Under the pieces are notes generated by a model. That model worked only from the letters and a program-made list of their open reading frames with translations. It ran no database searches and was not told the origin of the DNA. Below, one piece after another: positions 8,003 to 17,273 of a DNA stretch of 64,000 nt. Each line of letters begins with the position of its first letter. Position 1 is the stretch's first letter. A program made the translations under genes and the position numbers. Origin of the DNA: Alicyclobacillus sp. ALC3 (GTDB lineage: Bacteria > Bacillota > Bacilli > Alicyclobacillales > Alicyclobacillaceae); assembly GCF_028751195.1 (NCBI RefSeq), contig NZ_CP066784.1, forward strand, positions 1,922,001 through 1,986,000. The letters are read 5' to 3'.

Positions 8003-8188
8003 TCACTCTGCTGACTTCGGGTTGGGTAGCTTGTCTGTAAACGCAAGTATCAGCGTCGCCAGAGGTCCAAGAATGATTGAGATACCAAACCAATTAAGCC
8101 CACTCCGATTTTTGCACTGAGCAATGTTGGCATTCACTAAAGTTAGAACGGCAGAGACCGCTCCATAAGTAGTCACGTGAACATGCAT
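8003..8188 (-). CDS. Small membrane protein (putative)
   Basis: 61 residues. Contains NWFGISIILGPLATLILAF, a single hydrophobic helix, and a polar C-terminal tail. It has the look of short membrane-associated proteins but no family is recognised. It precedes the 160-residue membrane protein on the same strand. Confidence 0.45.
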   Translation of the reverse strand: MHVHVTTYGAVSAVLTLVNANIAQCKNRSGLNWFGISIILGPLATLILAFTDKLPNPKSAE

Positions 8189-8390
8189 CCAAACACATCC
8201 TACCTTAATGAATCAACCTCAGTTTTTATGTAATACGTCTGCCCGTTAGTGCGGGAATGTTGAAGTTAGCGACTCCTCGCGACCCGAATAATTGAAGTGT
8301 CCCATTCGTATCTGGTGAAAACATGCGACTCGTTACGCCTGCGTACACAATGGAAATAGCGATGATGCGGACCAAGAATCGCAATAATAA

Positions 8391-9092
8391 TTAGGACGCC
8401 GGATACCACCTGAGTTGGGAGGAATTAATTGTGTTCGTATTTTTCGGATATCCGTAGTAGTATAGTTCCTTTCCCTTGTTCGACAGCGCTACCGCCTGAT
8501 AGTTTACAATAGTGCTCTTCCACGTAAAGACAATCGGATGACCCGGTGTAATTATTTTTTTCTGTATTTGTGAAGTTGGCCCGCCCTTAAGCGGACCTAC
8601 TTCAATAGCTCGCACATGAGTGGTGGTAGTTTCTACGGCTAAAACGCCGAGCTGATGACCGTTCACATCGACGCTGGATCGACTGATAGTTTGCACTGGA
8701 TCCGAAGTCTTGTTCGTCACGCCGGTTGCGAGCAAGTGCCAAAATAATCCCTGTCGCTGAACAACGGCAGTCACGTACCCTGAGTTCGTTTTGACGACGT
8801 AGACTTGAGCCCATCCAAAATTCAAATCATCGACAACAGTTGCATTCTTGCGGCTATGAAGCATCGGAAGCAAAGCACCTCTCGAAGTAAATGATCCGCC
8901 GAAAAACCGTACTCCCAGAGCGACAATGACCAGCACAGAGATCACAAGAGTTGTTCTGCGTATCACACGCAATGGATACCACCACCTTCTTAGGAAAAGC
9001 ATCAAGCTGGCGTTGACGATAACCGCCCGTACGTCCCATATGCATCTGCCGATTTGCCCTGTATAGTCATGCGTAACACCATGGCCAGTCAA
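8391..9092 (-). CDS. Unknown single-pass membrane protein
   Basis: Up to 233 residues; the start is unclear. The likely functional start is Met31 (position 9002), just before a basic stretch and one membrane helix (LVISVLVIVALGVRFF). The remainder is extracytoplasmic, beta-rich and has no motif I recognise. Neither start has a convincing ribosome site. No family assigned. Confidence 0.5.
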   Translation of the reverse strand: MTGHGVTHDYTGQIGRCIWDVRAVIVNASLMLFLRRWWYPLRVIRRTTLVISVLVIVALGVRFFGGSFTSRGALLPMLHSRKNATVVDDLNFGWAQVYVVKTNSGYVTAVVQRQGLFWHLLATGVTNKTSDPVQTISRSSVDVNGHQLGVLAVETTTTHVRAIEVGPLKGGPTSQIQKKIITPGHPIVFTWKSTIVNYQAVALSNKGKELYYYGYPKNTNTINSSQLRWYPAS

Positions 9093-9803
9093 CTCGCAGT
9101 TATTACACTGAACGCCGGTTGCCGAAGTTCCTCACAACAGAATTCCGTACCCGACTACAAGCACTTCTGGGCTAATCTCGACTTGTAAACATATGGCGTT
9201 GCCACCTCACACTGTGATTATACCTCACATTCTTATTTCATCCATAACTTGCTATTACGTGTTCCTAAGTTCCTACCTCATACTTACAGGAGTTCGCATG
9301 ATGAAATTGGCATTGACATGACAATGGGCGGCCAATCGTGATCAATGTGAGTAATTACCTACTGTTCAATGGCGTGTGCTCAATCCAGGGGATTTTACCA
9401 GTCATGCCTTGGGGATGAACTGTCTATTACAACCGTCGGGGAATCGCCAACCGCACACGGCCCCCGTACAGGGCAATGCCGTTTTGTGTGTGTCTATCGA
9501 AGAACCAAAAGGGGCCAACGATGAAGGCTAACGGCTTCACTTTTGGGGTGAAAAAGCCACAAATGACCAATGAATTGACTTTGCATTTGGCGTTGTGATT
9601 GACTGTGATAAAAGACCTCTGAAAATGAGTAAAACACTTTCGAGAGGTCTTTTATCTAGTCCTTCAAATGAAAAGCTGGCCCGGCGAACCAGATTAAAAC
9701 ACTCTTGCTGACGAAGTTCCTTCTGTCGCTAACACCCCACGTTTAATACAACAACGGTTGTTGGGAGTACACTAAAATCAATCGGACCTTAAATCGCTTT
9801 TAG
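9093..9803. other. Intergenic region without a supported gene
   Basis: 711 bases with only short ORFs. A hairpin at 9607-9656 is the only structure I can support. The stretch 9430-9560 (CCGCACACGGCCCCCGTACAGG nearby, GC-rich) looks like debris of an older element but no frame supports a protein. Confidence 0.4.
9607..9656. terminator. Bidirectional hairpin terminator
   Basis: GATAAAAGACCTCT (9607-9620) pairs perfectly with AGAGGTCTTTTATC (9643-9656), 22-base loop. T-rich ends on both strands. Probably terminates the MFS gene at 9804. Confidence 0.75.
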
Positions 9804-10997
9804 TCACCTTCGTCTCTTGTAAAGAAGAACCCCTATACTTGCCACGGAATTTACTACGCCGGTAATGATGTAGCCAACAGTGGGAGATGTTGATGCAACG
9901 CCTCCCGACATAACATTTCCGGTTCCTTGAAATAAGGAGCTTAGTCCGGCAGCTACAGTTTGAAATCTACCCATGATGGATGCTGGAACAGCTCTTTGCA
10001 TGTACGTACCATAAAGTACGTATAACACTCCAAGGGCAAAGCTGGCTAGAAAGGACATAAGCAAAACTGAAAGGACCGAAACCCATGTTCCAATTTCGAT
10101 GTACGCAATTGCCATTACCAATGTCATGGCTGCATAAGAAAAGGACAGCCACGTATCATGAATTTTTCTATTCACCCATGGAGCGACAAGACCTCCGAGC
10201 AGCTCCCCAATGTTTTGGGAAAGAACAGCAATGCTAAAGAACCAGGAACCATGAAATTCGTGAGTTACATACACCGGTAGCAAAACTCCTGTTGCTCCAA
10301 GGGAAAAGTATATCGCGGCGTCAATAATGAACATTTCGAAGAGTGTTGAATCAACCCGAAGAGTCCTCCATACAACTCTGAAGGAACTCATTGCATCATC
10401 GTCACTCCCGGTCCTGCCTTCTTCTTGATATAACTGAACTTTGCCAATCAGAATGATTGTCACGAGTGCAATAATGTAGGTTGTAGCATCTAACCAAAAC
10501 GCCAAGCTATATAGTTCTGTCGTAATCAATGCTCCTCCCAAGGCAGTGCCAATCATCCCCCCGACGATTGATGTAGTTCTAAAAGCACTGTTTGCGATAT
10601 CCAAGTTTTGTTCATCCACTATAGCAGGAAGATACAGAGATACCGTTGAGAACAGCAATGTCCATCCCGCCCCCAAAATCAAGGCGCATACAATGATCAG
10701 CAGAGGAACATCTTTCACAATCGGAATCAGCCCTGTTCCAAATGTACTGAGGAGAAGGCCAATAACCGTCGAACGGTACGCACCCATTCTGTCGATCTGA
10801 TTACCCAAAATGGGGGCCAAAACCGTGCTTGGGATTTCACGAGCTACAAACACAACACCAATCAGCCATGGATTGTGTGAAACTCTGAGAATAAATAGTG
10901 GAAGCGCCACACTACTTACCGCACCACCTAAAGCAATAAAGGTGCCGCCTATAACAAAAAGACATACTCTTCGGTCCATCAGAAGGAGTTTGAGCAT
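9804..10997 (-). CDS. MFS drug-type exporter
   Basis: 397 residues, 12 hydrophobic segments expected for an MFS carrier. VAREIPSTVLAPILGNQIDRMGAYRST (split here: GNQIDRMG is the loop 2-3 motif) and a second half starting around DSTLFEMFIIDAAIYF. It resembles the Mef/enterobactin-exporter branch that exports macrolides or siderophores; the substrate is unproved. The gene is preceded by a 26-codon leader peptide and a terminator hairpin, an arrangement typical of antibiotic-inducible exporters. ATG 10997 lies 12 bases after AAAGGGG. Confidence 0.85.
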   Translation of the reverse strand: MLKLLLMDRRVCLFVIGGTFIALGGAVSSVALPLFILRVSHNPWLIGVVFVAREIPSTVLAPILGNQIDRMGAYRSTVIGLLLSTFGTGLIPIVKDVPLLIIVCALILGAGWTLLFSTVSLYLPAIVDEQNLDIANSAFRTTSIVGGMIGTALGGALITTELYSLAFWLDATTYIIALVTIILIGKVQLYQEEGRTGSDDDAMSSFRVVWRTLRVDSTLFEMFIIDAAIYFSLGATGVLLPVYVTHEFHGSWFFSIAVLSQNIGELLGGLVAPWVNRKIHDTWLSFSYAAMTLVMAIAYIEIGTWVSVLSVLLMSFLASFALGVLYVLYGTYMQRAVPASIMGRFQTVAAGLSSLFQGTGNVMSGGVASTSPTVGYIITGVVNSVASIGVLLYKRRR

Positions 10998-11017
10998 AGG
11001 AACTGATGTCCCCTTTC

Positions 11018-11057
11018 AAAATAAAACGACCGTAACAGAGAAACTCTGCTACGGTCG
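11018..11057 (-). terminator. Attenuator terminator before the MFS gene
   Basis: On the minus strand CGACCGTAGCAGAG pairs with CTCTGTTACGGTCG (one A-C mismatch, 3-base loop), followed by TTTTATTTTG. It ends about 20 bases before the MFS start, so unconditioned transcription would stop here. Upstream segments can form competing pairs: TGTTCGC inside the leader with GCGAACA after it, and TGCCCAT with the later CGGGCAT. Confidence 0.75.
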
Positions 11058-11105
11058 GGGATAAGAACCGTAAAGCTATTACCTATGCCCGTTGTTCGCT
11101 ATGCA

Positions 11106-11186
11106 TCACGAAAAATGGGCATACCTGTCCCCTGCGAACTCAGGGCGAACAAAAAATTCACATACAGTATCCGCAGGAACACGCAT
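11106..11186 (-). CDS. Leader peptide of the MFS attenuator
   Basis: 26 codons, ATG 11186 with AGGAGGT five bases upstream, ending TGA at 11106. Peptide: MRVPADTVCEFF, then VRPEFAGDRYAHFS. It lies 49 bases before a terminator hairpin and about 110 bases before the MFS start. By analogy with known macrolide, lincosamide and pleuromutilin resistance genes, a drug-stalled ribosome on the leader would block one arm of a competing hairpin and permit readthrough. The inducer is unknown. Confidence 0.7.
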   Translation of the reverse strand: MRVPADTVCEFFVRPEFAGDRYAHFS

Positions 11187-11339
11187 GCCCACCTCCTAGA
11201 ACATTTTTGCACATAGAAGATATCACGTGGAGCTATTTTTGGCTATACGTCTACGCCAAGAACACCTGATGTGTCACCAACCCGCTCGTTGCTTGAATGA
11301 CAACAACCTAAAGTCACTTCGAATGTAATTAATTTAACC

Positions 11340-11960
11340 ACCCCGCCCACGTTTTCGAACATGGTTCAAATGATAGATGAGCTGGTCGGAATCCACCCAC
11401 ATGGTCCCAAAAGAGCGCTCTGCGAAGGACTGCGTTTCATAGCGTTCCGAGAATTCCAGACACCTGCAATAGAGCCATTCCAGCTTCAGATAGTAGGTCT
11501 TGGATCCGATTCCGAGGATTTCACACCCTTCTCACCGGTGTACGATTCAGCAAGAGCTTTGCAAAGGCGGGCAGGATGTCGCTGCGTTTCTGATGGTAGG
11601 AGAAGTTCTGGCGCTGTTCTAGAAGAACGTTGGTGATCTTCTTGCATGACTTACACTACCAATTTACGATTTGCCTGTACTGGTGCCTCGGCGATAAACC
11701 ATCTCTGGCGCATCGAATGGTGCTGCTTCAGTAGACGGACATTCGGGTCCATGGAACTCATACTCCGGATCCATATCTTGAACGGCTGTGATCCTCGACA
11801 GACATGCAATTTCTTCGGCCACCGACCAATTTGATAATCGCCATGTAGTACATCCACCGGCAGTTCCGGTTGGTTTTATCGGATCCGAATTGCACTCGAA
11901 TGCCCTGCCCTCATCACGTGCGCTCCCGATGATCTTGTAACGATACGGAGCGTGTCGCAT
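11340..11960 (-). pseudogene. Degraded transposase-like gene
   Basis: Reading the minus strand through three frames gives a coherent protein: YEFHGPECPSTEAAPF, YRRGTSTGKS, then NFSYHQKRSDILPAFAKLL, LNRTPVRR, CEILGIGSKTYYLKLEW, and LIYHLNHVRKR at the end. A zinc-ribbon-like start plus a helix-turn-helix (CEILGIGSKTYY) suggests the N-terminal half of an IS transposase. At least two frameshifts and no catalytic half. The family is inferred. Confidence 0.45.
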
Positions 11961-11994
11961 CGGCTGCCAATTCGTACGCCATTTCCTGTGTCAC

Positions 11995-12198
<204 letters not shown>

Positions 12199-12274
12199 TC
12201 AGGTATCCACCCCGTTACAGGAATAAGAAGACCAGACATGCATGTATTACATCACTTCGTGGAGTCCGCTGTTC

Positions 12275-13510
12275 TTAGTTAGACCACTTCTTAAACACAA
12301 GCACAGCATTGTGTCCTCCAAATCCGAAGGAATTGGATAAGCCGATGTTTAAGTCTGCCTGCCTGGCTTTCCACGGGACATAATCGAGATCACATTCTGC
12401 GTCCGGTGTATCCAAATTGATGGTAGGCGGAATCACATTGTCCTGAAGCGTTTTTGCAAGCGCCACAGCTTCCACGCCACCAGCAGCGCCAAGTGTATGT
12501 CCGACCATTGATTTGTTTGCACTTACAGCAAGGCGATACGCATGCGAGCCGAACAACCTCTTTATTGCACGGGTCTCGGACAAATCTCCAAGATGCGTAC
12601 TTGTTGCATGGGCGTTGATATAGTCCACGTCTTGGATTTCAATCTGGGCGTCTTCTATCGCTGCCTTCATGGCCTGTGCCGCTCCTATTCCGTCGGGTTC
12701 CGTAGCGACCATGTGAAAAGCATCGGAAGAAGAGCCATATCCAATCACTTCTGCGTAAATGTGAGCAGCACGTCGCCGCGCATGACTTAGAGTTTCCAGT
12801 GCCAGAACTCCAGCTCCTTCGGATGCCACAAATCCATCTCTGTCTTTATCGAAAGGACGGCTTGCCAGTTCGGGTTCAGCGTTACGCGTAGATATAACGG
12901 TGGAGTTCCCAAATCCTGCGTAAGTCAGCTCCGTCATGACAGCTTCTGTGCCGCCAGCTAGCACGATGTCTGCCTTACCGTACTGCAGTAATCGGTAAGC
13001 TTCCCCAATGGCAATATTTCCAGTGGCACAAGCCGCAACCGGGGCTAGGCATGGTCCTTTAATTCCATAATGAATGCTGACTTGTCCAGCAGCCATGTTC
13101 GGAATCATCATGGGAACCATCGTCGGACTCACCCGATTCGGTCCACGTTGCAACAATATTTCATGATTCGTAAGTAGCGTTTGAATGCCACCGATACCAC
13201 TCCCGATATACACCCCCACTCTTTCAAGGTTCTCGGCGTTGAAATCCAATTTTGCGTCCGTCACCGCTTCCTCAGTTGCAGCCATGGCAAACTGGCAAAA
13301 ACGATCCATGCGACGAACCTCACGTCCAAACATTGACTCGGGGTCAAAGCCACGCACGACTCCGCCAATTTTCGATTTTGACCGGGAAGCATCAAATGTA
13401 TCAACCATAGATATTCCTGACTTGCCATGAACCAGTGCATCCCAGAATGTAGCCACATCGTTTCCGAGTGGGGTGATTACGCCCATGCCCGTAATGACAA
13501 CCCGTTCCAC
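12275..13510 (-). CDS. fabF: 3-oxoacyl-ACP synthase II
   Basis: 411 residues from GTG 13510, the usual FabF length. Condensing-enzyme triad: Cys in PVAACATGN, His in NAHATST, His in MVGHTLGAAGG; N-terminal VVITGMGVITPLG and C-terminal SNSFGFGGHNAVL. FabF elongates acyl-ACP with malonyl-ACP in cytoplasmic fatty-acid synthesis. GGAGGTG lies 5 bases before GTG 13510; an upstream ATG at 13537 would add nine residues. It is a lone gene, not in a fab cluster, and is divergent from a MmyB-type regulator whose family binds fatty acids, which suggests a paralog with regulated use. Confidence 0.93.
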   Translation of the reverse strand: MERVVITGMGVITPLGNDVATFWDALVHGKSGISMVDTFDASRSKSKIGGVVRGFDPESMFGREVRRMDRFCQFAMAATEEAVTDAKLDFNAENLERVGVYIGSGIGGIQTLLTNHEILLQRGPNRVSPTMVPMMIPNMAAGQVSIHYGIKGPCLAPVAACATGNIAIGEAYRLLQYGKADIVLAGGTEAVMTELTYAGFGNSTVISTRNAEPELASRPFDKDRDGFVASEGAGVLALETLSHARRRAAHIYAEVIGYGSSSDAFHMVATEPDGIGAAQAMKAAIEDAQIEIQDVDYINAHATSTHLGDLSETRAIKRLFGSHAYRLAVSANKSMVGHTLGAAGGVEAVALAKTLQDNVIPPTINLDTPDAECDLDYVPWKARQADLNIGLSNSFGFGGHNAVLVFKKWSN

Positions 13511-13554
13511 CGAAACACCTCCATTGTTAACGCTCATATCGCGATCATGCCACG

Positions 13555-13600
13555 ACTCATTATCCTAATACAGATGTGCATTTATCCTGGTATAATGAGT
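13555..13600. promoter_or_regulatory. Palindromic operator candidate between fabF and the MmyB regulator
   Basis: ACTCATTAT (13555-13563) and ATAATGAGT (13592-13600) are perfect inverted arms in the 134-base divergent gap. The right arm overlaps TATAAT, a good -10 for the regulator gene. It could be the binding site by which the regulator controls itself and fabF. Confidence 0.55.
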
Positions 13601-13644
13601 GATATGATGTACGATACCACTGCGAAACGAGGAAACTTCAGTCC

Positions 13645-14478
13645 ATGAGTGACTCTTCACGTCATCAGTCCTTGTCCGATTTTCTAAGGACCCATAGAGC
13701 GAAGTTGCAACCAGATTCGGTTGGTTTACCGGTCGGAAAGAGAAGACGCACACCAGGACTCCGAAGAGAGGAAGTTGCTCAATTAGCAGGGGTGAGTACT
13801 ACGTGGTACACGTGGCTTGAACAAGGTCGTGACATCTCGGTATCGGCACAGGTTCTGGACAGCATTGCTAGTGCTTTACGTTTCAATGATGATGAACGTA
13901 GGTACCTGTATGTCCTTGCAACGGGTCACACGGAGCATGTGGCAATCAATCCCGCCCCCCCAACAATAAGCCCAGCGGTGCGACTCATCATTGACCAACT
14001 TGAACACTACCCGACAATCGTATCGGACAGACGGTGTAATGTGGTTGCATGGAACCAAGCTGCTGCTGAAGTTTTTATTGACTTCGGCAAGGTGCCGGCC
14101 GAAGAGCGTAATATCATCTGGCTGCTGTTTACGAGGAAGGAATTTAAGGCTTTAGCTTCAAACTGGACTGACTTCATTCGTGGGTTCGTGGCAATGTTCC
14201 GTTCATATTACGGTCAGTATATCGGTGATCCTTGGTATAACGAGTTTATCGAGATGATCCAAAGCCGAAATTCGGAATTTTTGACCTTTTGGAATCATAA
14301 TGAAGTCAATGCTGCACCGGATGTCTCCATCGAATTTCGACATGCGAGAGCAGGTAAAATGTTGTTTGACTTAACAAGCCTCCAATTGCAAGGAAGCCAT
14401 GACTTGCGCTGCAGCATCTACACTCCGTCGGTTGGTTCGGATACGGAAGAGAAAATCGTCCACTTAATTCATGGGTAG
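13645..14478 (+). CDS. HTH regulator with MmyB-like ligand domain
   Basis: 277 residues. N-terminal XRE-type HTH (about 5-70) with the hallmark of this family, RTPGLRREEVAQLAGVS followed by TWYTWLEQGRD. The remainder is the MmyB-like PAS-like domain (VAWNQAAAEVF, RNIIWLLF, DPWYNEFIEMI, FRHARAGKM). Known members of this domain bind fatty acids. Divergent from fabF across a gap with a palindrome, so control of fabF by acyl ligands is a reasonable inference. ATG 13645 is preceded by AACGAGGAAAC. Confidence 0.85.
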   Translation: MSDSSRHQSLSDFLRTHRAKLQPDSVGLPVGKRRRTPGLRREEVAQLAGVSTTWYTWLEQGRDISVSAQVLDSIASALRFNDDERRYLYVLATGHTEHVAINPAPPTISPAVRLIIDQLEHYPTIVSDRRCNVVAWNQAAAEVFIDFGKVPAEERNIIWLLFTRKEFKALASNWTDFIRGFVAMFRSYYGQYIGDPWYNEFIEMIQSRNSEFLTFWNHNEVNAAPDVSIEFRHARAGKMLFDLTSLQLQGSHDLRCSIYTPSVGSDTEEKIVHLIHG

Positions 14479-14692
14479 TCTAGGCGCTTGCTATCCCTTA
14501 TGTGAAGTAAGTATCGACCGGACGGCGTTGTTCTCAAGCGTGCCCGTTTAGTAGGTACGCCATTAAATATTTAATGCGATCTGATCTGGGACTAACGCCG
14601 CCGTATGTTCGATAAGAACGGCACCTTGCCGACAGACGTGCAATATCGCACATTTGTCCCGCAACCGCCGCGAAAGTCAGGGTATATGGAAT

Positions 14693-15225
14693 CTACCCAT
14701 TCCTGGTCGGGTCATCGCGTTGTGCCAGAGTATCCCTAATTGCACCACCTGCTTTTTCAACATACATGACTTGGAAATTCGGGTCTGACTTGTACGATCG
14801 GTATTTAGCCGCAATGGATGATAAGCTGGATTTTAACCGAGAAAAGTAGACTGCATCAAGCTGCGGAGCATTGTGGTTATTAGGGTATATAGCGCCAAAA
14901 GGTTATCCAAGACCTAGCTAGGTTGACAGTATGGCTGTCTACATTCTGTGTACGAGGAGGCAAGATATTCATATCAATGACAGTCAGCCCATTATAAATC
15001 TGTTGAAGGTCCTGGTCAGACAATCCCTGACTAAGCAGTTCAGGATACATGTTCCCCCACAATTCATACAACTGTCCCACGTCGACTTTGACATTGACAT
15101 TGACTTCATAGGGCTTTCTCCAAGGGATTTGTCGGATTTGGTGTAGCCTGCTTCATATCCATCTGAGTCTTAGCTAGGACATTGGAAAATTCCGCCACAT
15201 CGCTATCCACACGCTTTAACGTTTC
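14693..15225 (-). pseudogene. Unknown frameshifted gene(s) cut by an IS
   Basis: Minus strand, three readable pieces: ETLKRVDSDVAEFSNVLAKT...LEKAL stop; then VDVGQLYELWGNMYPELLSQ GL in one run, continuing DLQQIYNGLTVIDMNILPPR; and, after a one-base insertion near 14890, NHNAPQLDAVYFSRLKSSLS and VMYVEKAGGAIRDTLAQRDD. The upstream end is lost at the IS boundary near 15225. No family recognised. It is probably two adjacent genes, the second broken by the frameshift. Confidence 0.45.
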
Positions 15226-16865
15226 TTGGTGAAATCTATACCTCCGGCGATTCCCATAGACAAACTTGCGGCCCGTGACGATTGTAAATTGTCTGTCGGG
15301 ACGCGACTCAAGGCCTTACTCATCAATATTGGCACGGACCGCAAAGCCTTGTATAAGGTGCAGGAATTCTATGAAGAACGTGATGTGGAAGTCCTGCTCG
15401 GCGAGGGTGTGTCTTTCGCTGACCTCAACGATGACGCGCTTGGCCGCGCCCTCGACATCCTGTACGATCTTGACCTCGATACAGTGTATCCACAAATCGC
15501 CCTAGCCACAGTCAAGCAATTGTGGATCATCGAACAGTTCGATGACTTGTTACCTGTGCATGCGGACACGACATCCCTCACCCTTTTTGGCGGTTATCCG
15601 GAGCCAAACACTTCGGAACAGAGCGATTCGAATCAGGATAGTTTTGCAATCGCACGCGGGTATTCAAAGGCGCATAGACCTGACCTCAAGCAAATCATCT
15701 TTGGGCTGTGCACCCTCAAGGGGGTACCCTTGTGTGCCAACGTGGACAAAGGCAACCAGGACGACCATACATGGAACAAGGAAAACGTCCCAAGGCTGTT
15801 CAATCTGCTTGACGAGCAGACTCAAGAAAAACTGCTGTATATCGCCGACGGAATCTGGAACTCTTTGCGAAAGATGAGATACACTTTGTCTCTCGGCTCC
15901 CTTCGAGCGTCAAGTTGTGTGCGGACTTGAAACGCGCTGCGTGGGAGAAGGAAACGGCGTGGCAGGACATCGGGCAGACCGCCATTTCAAGCAACGCCTC
16001 GACCTACAAGATTCAGTCGTTTCGCCGTGAGTTGTATGGGCGGACATACCGATTCATCGTGGTGCGCTCGACGGGCCTGACGGCTCAGAAAGAGCATAAG
16101 TTGGAGGATGTACTGGGTCGGGAGAAAGACACCTTGACCAAGGCAATAGAGAAGGCCCGTAAGGCTGTCTACAATTGTGAAGGGGACGCCAGGACGGCTG
16201 GAGAAGCATTTGCCCATGAACACAGAAAAGCTCTGCACGAGTTAAAAGTGTCGGTCATCGCACAACAGGTGCAGGAGAAGCGGGCACATAAAGGCCGGCC
16301 GCGTAAGGACGAACCCGCACCAGGAATGCACATAGAATACCATTTGGCAATCGACCTTGTCGCACCGGACGAGCAAGTGCTTCGGGAGTGGCGAGAGCGC
16401 GAAGAAACATTTGTCCTATTAACGGATATCCGGGATGACAAACGGGTTTCAGATGAACAAGTGCTCCGTCTATATAAGGACCAGATTGAAGTGGAGAATG
16501 GTTTCAAGCATCTCAAAAGCCCATACCATGTGGGGCCTGTGTTCCTACACAACCAGACGCGGGTGAAAGCATTCGCCTACGTCATGCTTCTTTCACAGTT
16601 GCTGTATGCCTCGTTCGAGTACATTCTACGCGAACAGATGGCCAAAGAAACGAAGCCGCTGATTCTACCTGGCAAGCGCAAGAGCATGCGCCCCACGGGC
16701 GTTTCAGTGTTGGAAATGTTGGAGACGATGCAAACGGTATGGCTCCGCGATGAAAACGACTGGCAGCGGATGACGGCCAGACCACACAATGACCAAATAG
16801 AACGAGTTCTGGGGCTGCTTGGGTTTGATTTAAGCATCTACAGCACAGTTCGGAAAAACGGATAA
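15226..16865 (+). pseudogene. IS1634-type transposase, frameshifted and 5'-truncated
   Basis: Two ORFs (15226-15930 and 15915-16865) join into one transposase of about 530 residues. The first has the conserved LNDDALGRALD and HADTTSLTLFG (first catalytic Asp) and DLKQIIFGLC; the second continues at LFAKDEIHFVSRLPSSVKL and carries the region DKRVSDEQVLRLYKDQIEVE with the catalytic Glu near NGFKHLK, as in IS4/IS1634 DDE enzymes. Around 15850 the text goes from YIADG straight to NLELFAKDE, so a short out-of-frame deletion removed the region usually holding the second Asp. About 25 N-terminal residues are also missing. The element is dead. Confidence 0.75.
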
Positions 16866-17028
16866 CCAATGACAGTATCAGCACGACCTTGACTTCCATA
16901 TCTGATCATTTTATACAATGAACGTGGTTTCATGTTGACTGGATATGCCTTTCGCCCGCCCGTATTATTTTACCTTATGCGCCAACTCGAATTACCAATT
17001 CGGACCCTGCCGGAAGGCGCGGAAAATC
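15226..17028. mobile_element. Remnant of an IS1634-family element
   Basis: Left limit is where the transposase frame meets a cut minus-strand gene (about 15225). Right limit is where homology to the EXPERA gene starts (about 17028). No clean inverted repeats or target duplication found, so both ends are approximate and the left end seems lost. Confidence 0.55.
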
Positions 17029-17173
17029 CGATATAGGTGATAAAGTAGACATTTATCAGAAAAAACAGAACGAAAGCGAAGTCGTACCAGCGATGTCGAA
17101 GCGGAACCACGGTGTCCAGATTATTCAGTACGTCTGTTCTAAGAGAGAGGTCAGTATGTATGCATCGACTCAC
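16970..17173 (-). pseudogene. Truncated EXPERA-family paralog
   Basis: The first ~48 residues (TDLSLRTDVLN, VPLRHRWYDFAFVLFFLINV YFITYI in pieces) match the N-terminus of the intact protein at 18464-19015 (VIPFRQRWYDVVFVFFFLIN). Homology stops at ITYI, where the IS1634 remnant begins, and the last 19 residues are read from IS DNA. The gene was cut by the IS. Confidence 0.7.
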
Positions 17174-17273
17174 CTCGACCTTTCAGTAGCATAATAAGTC
17201 TGCAAATTCCAATACGCTTGAGATTCGTCTTCAGACTTATGGATGTTGAGATGGCAGGAGAGAAGTTGACTTG

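Noticed and set aside
15870..15930. Programmed frameshift in the IS1634-type transposase
   Set aside because: The two frames do not simply join: residues around the expected second catalytic Asp are missing, so a deletion fits better than programmed slippage.
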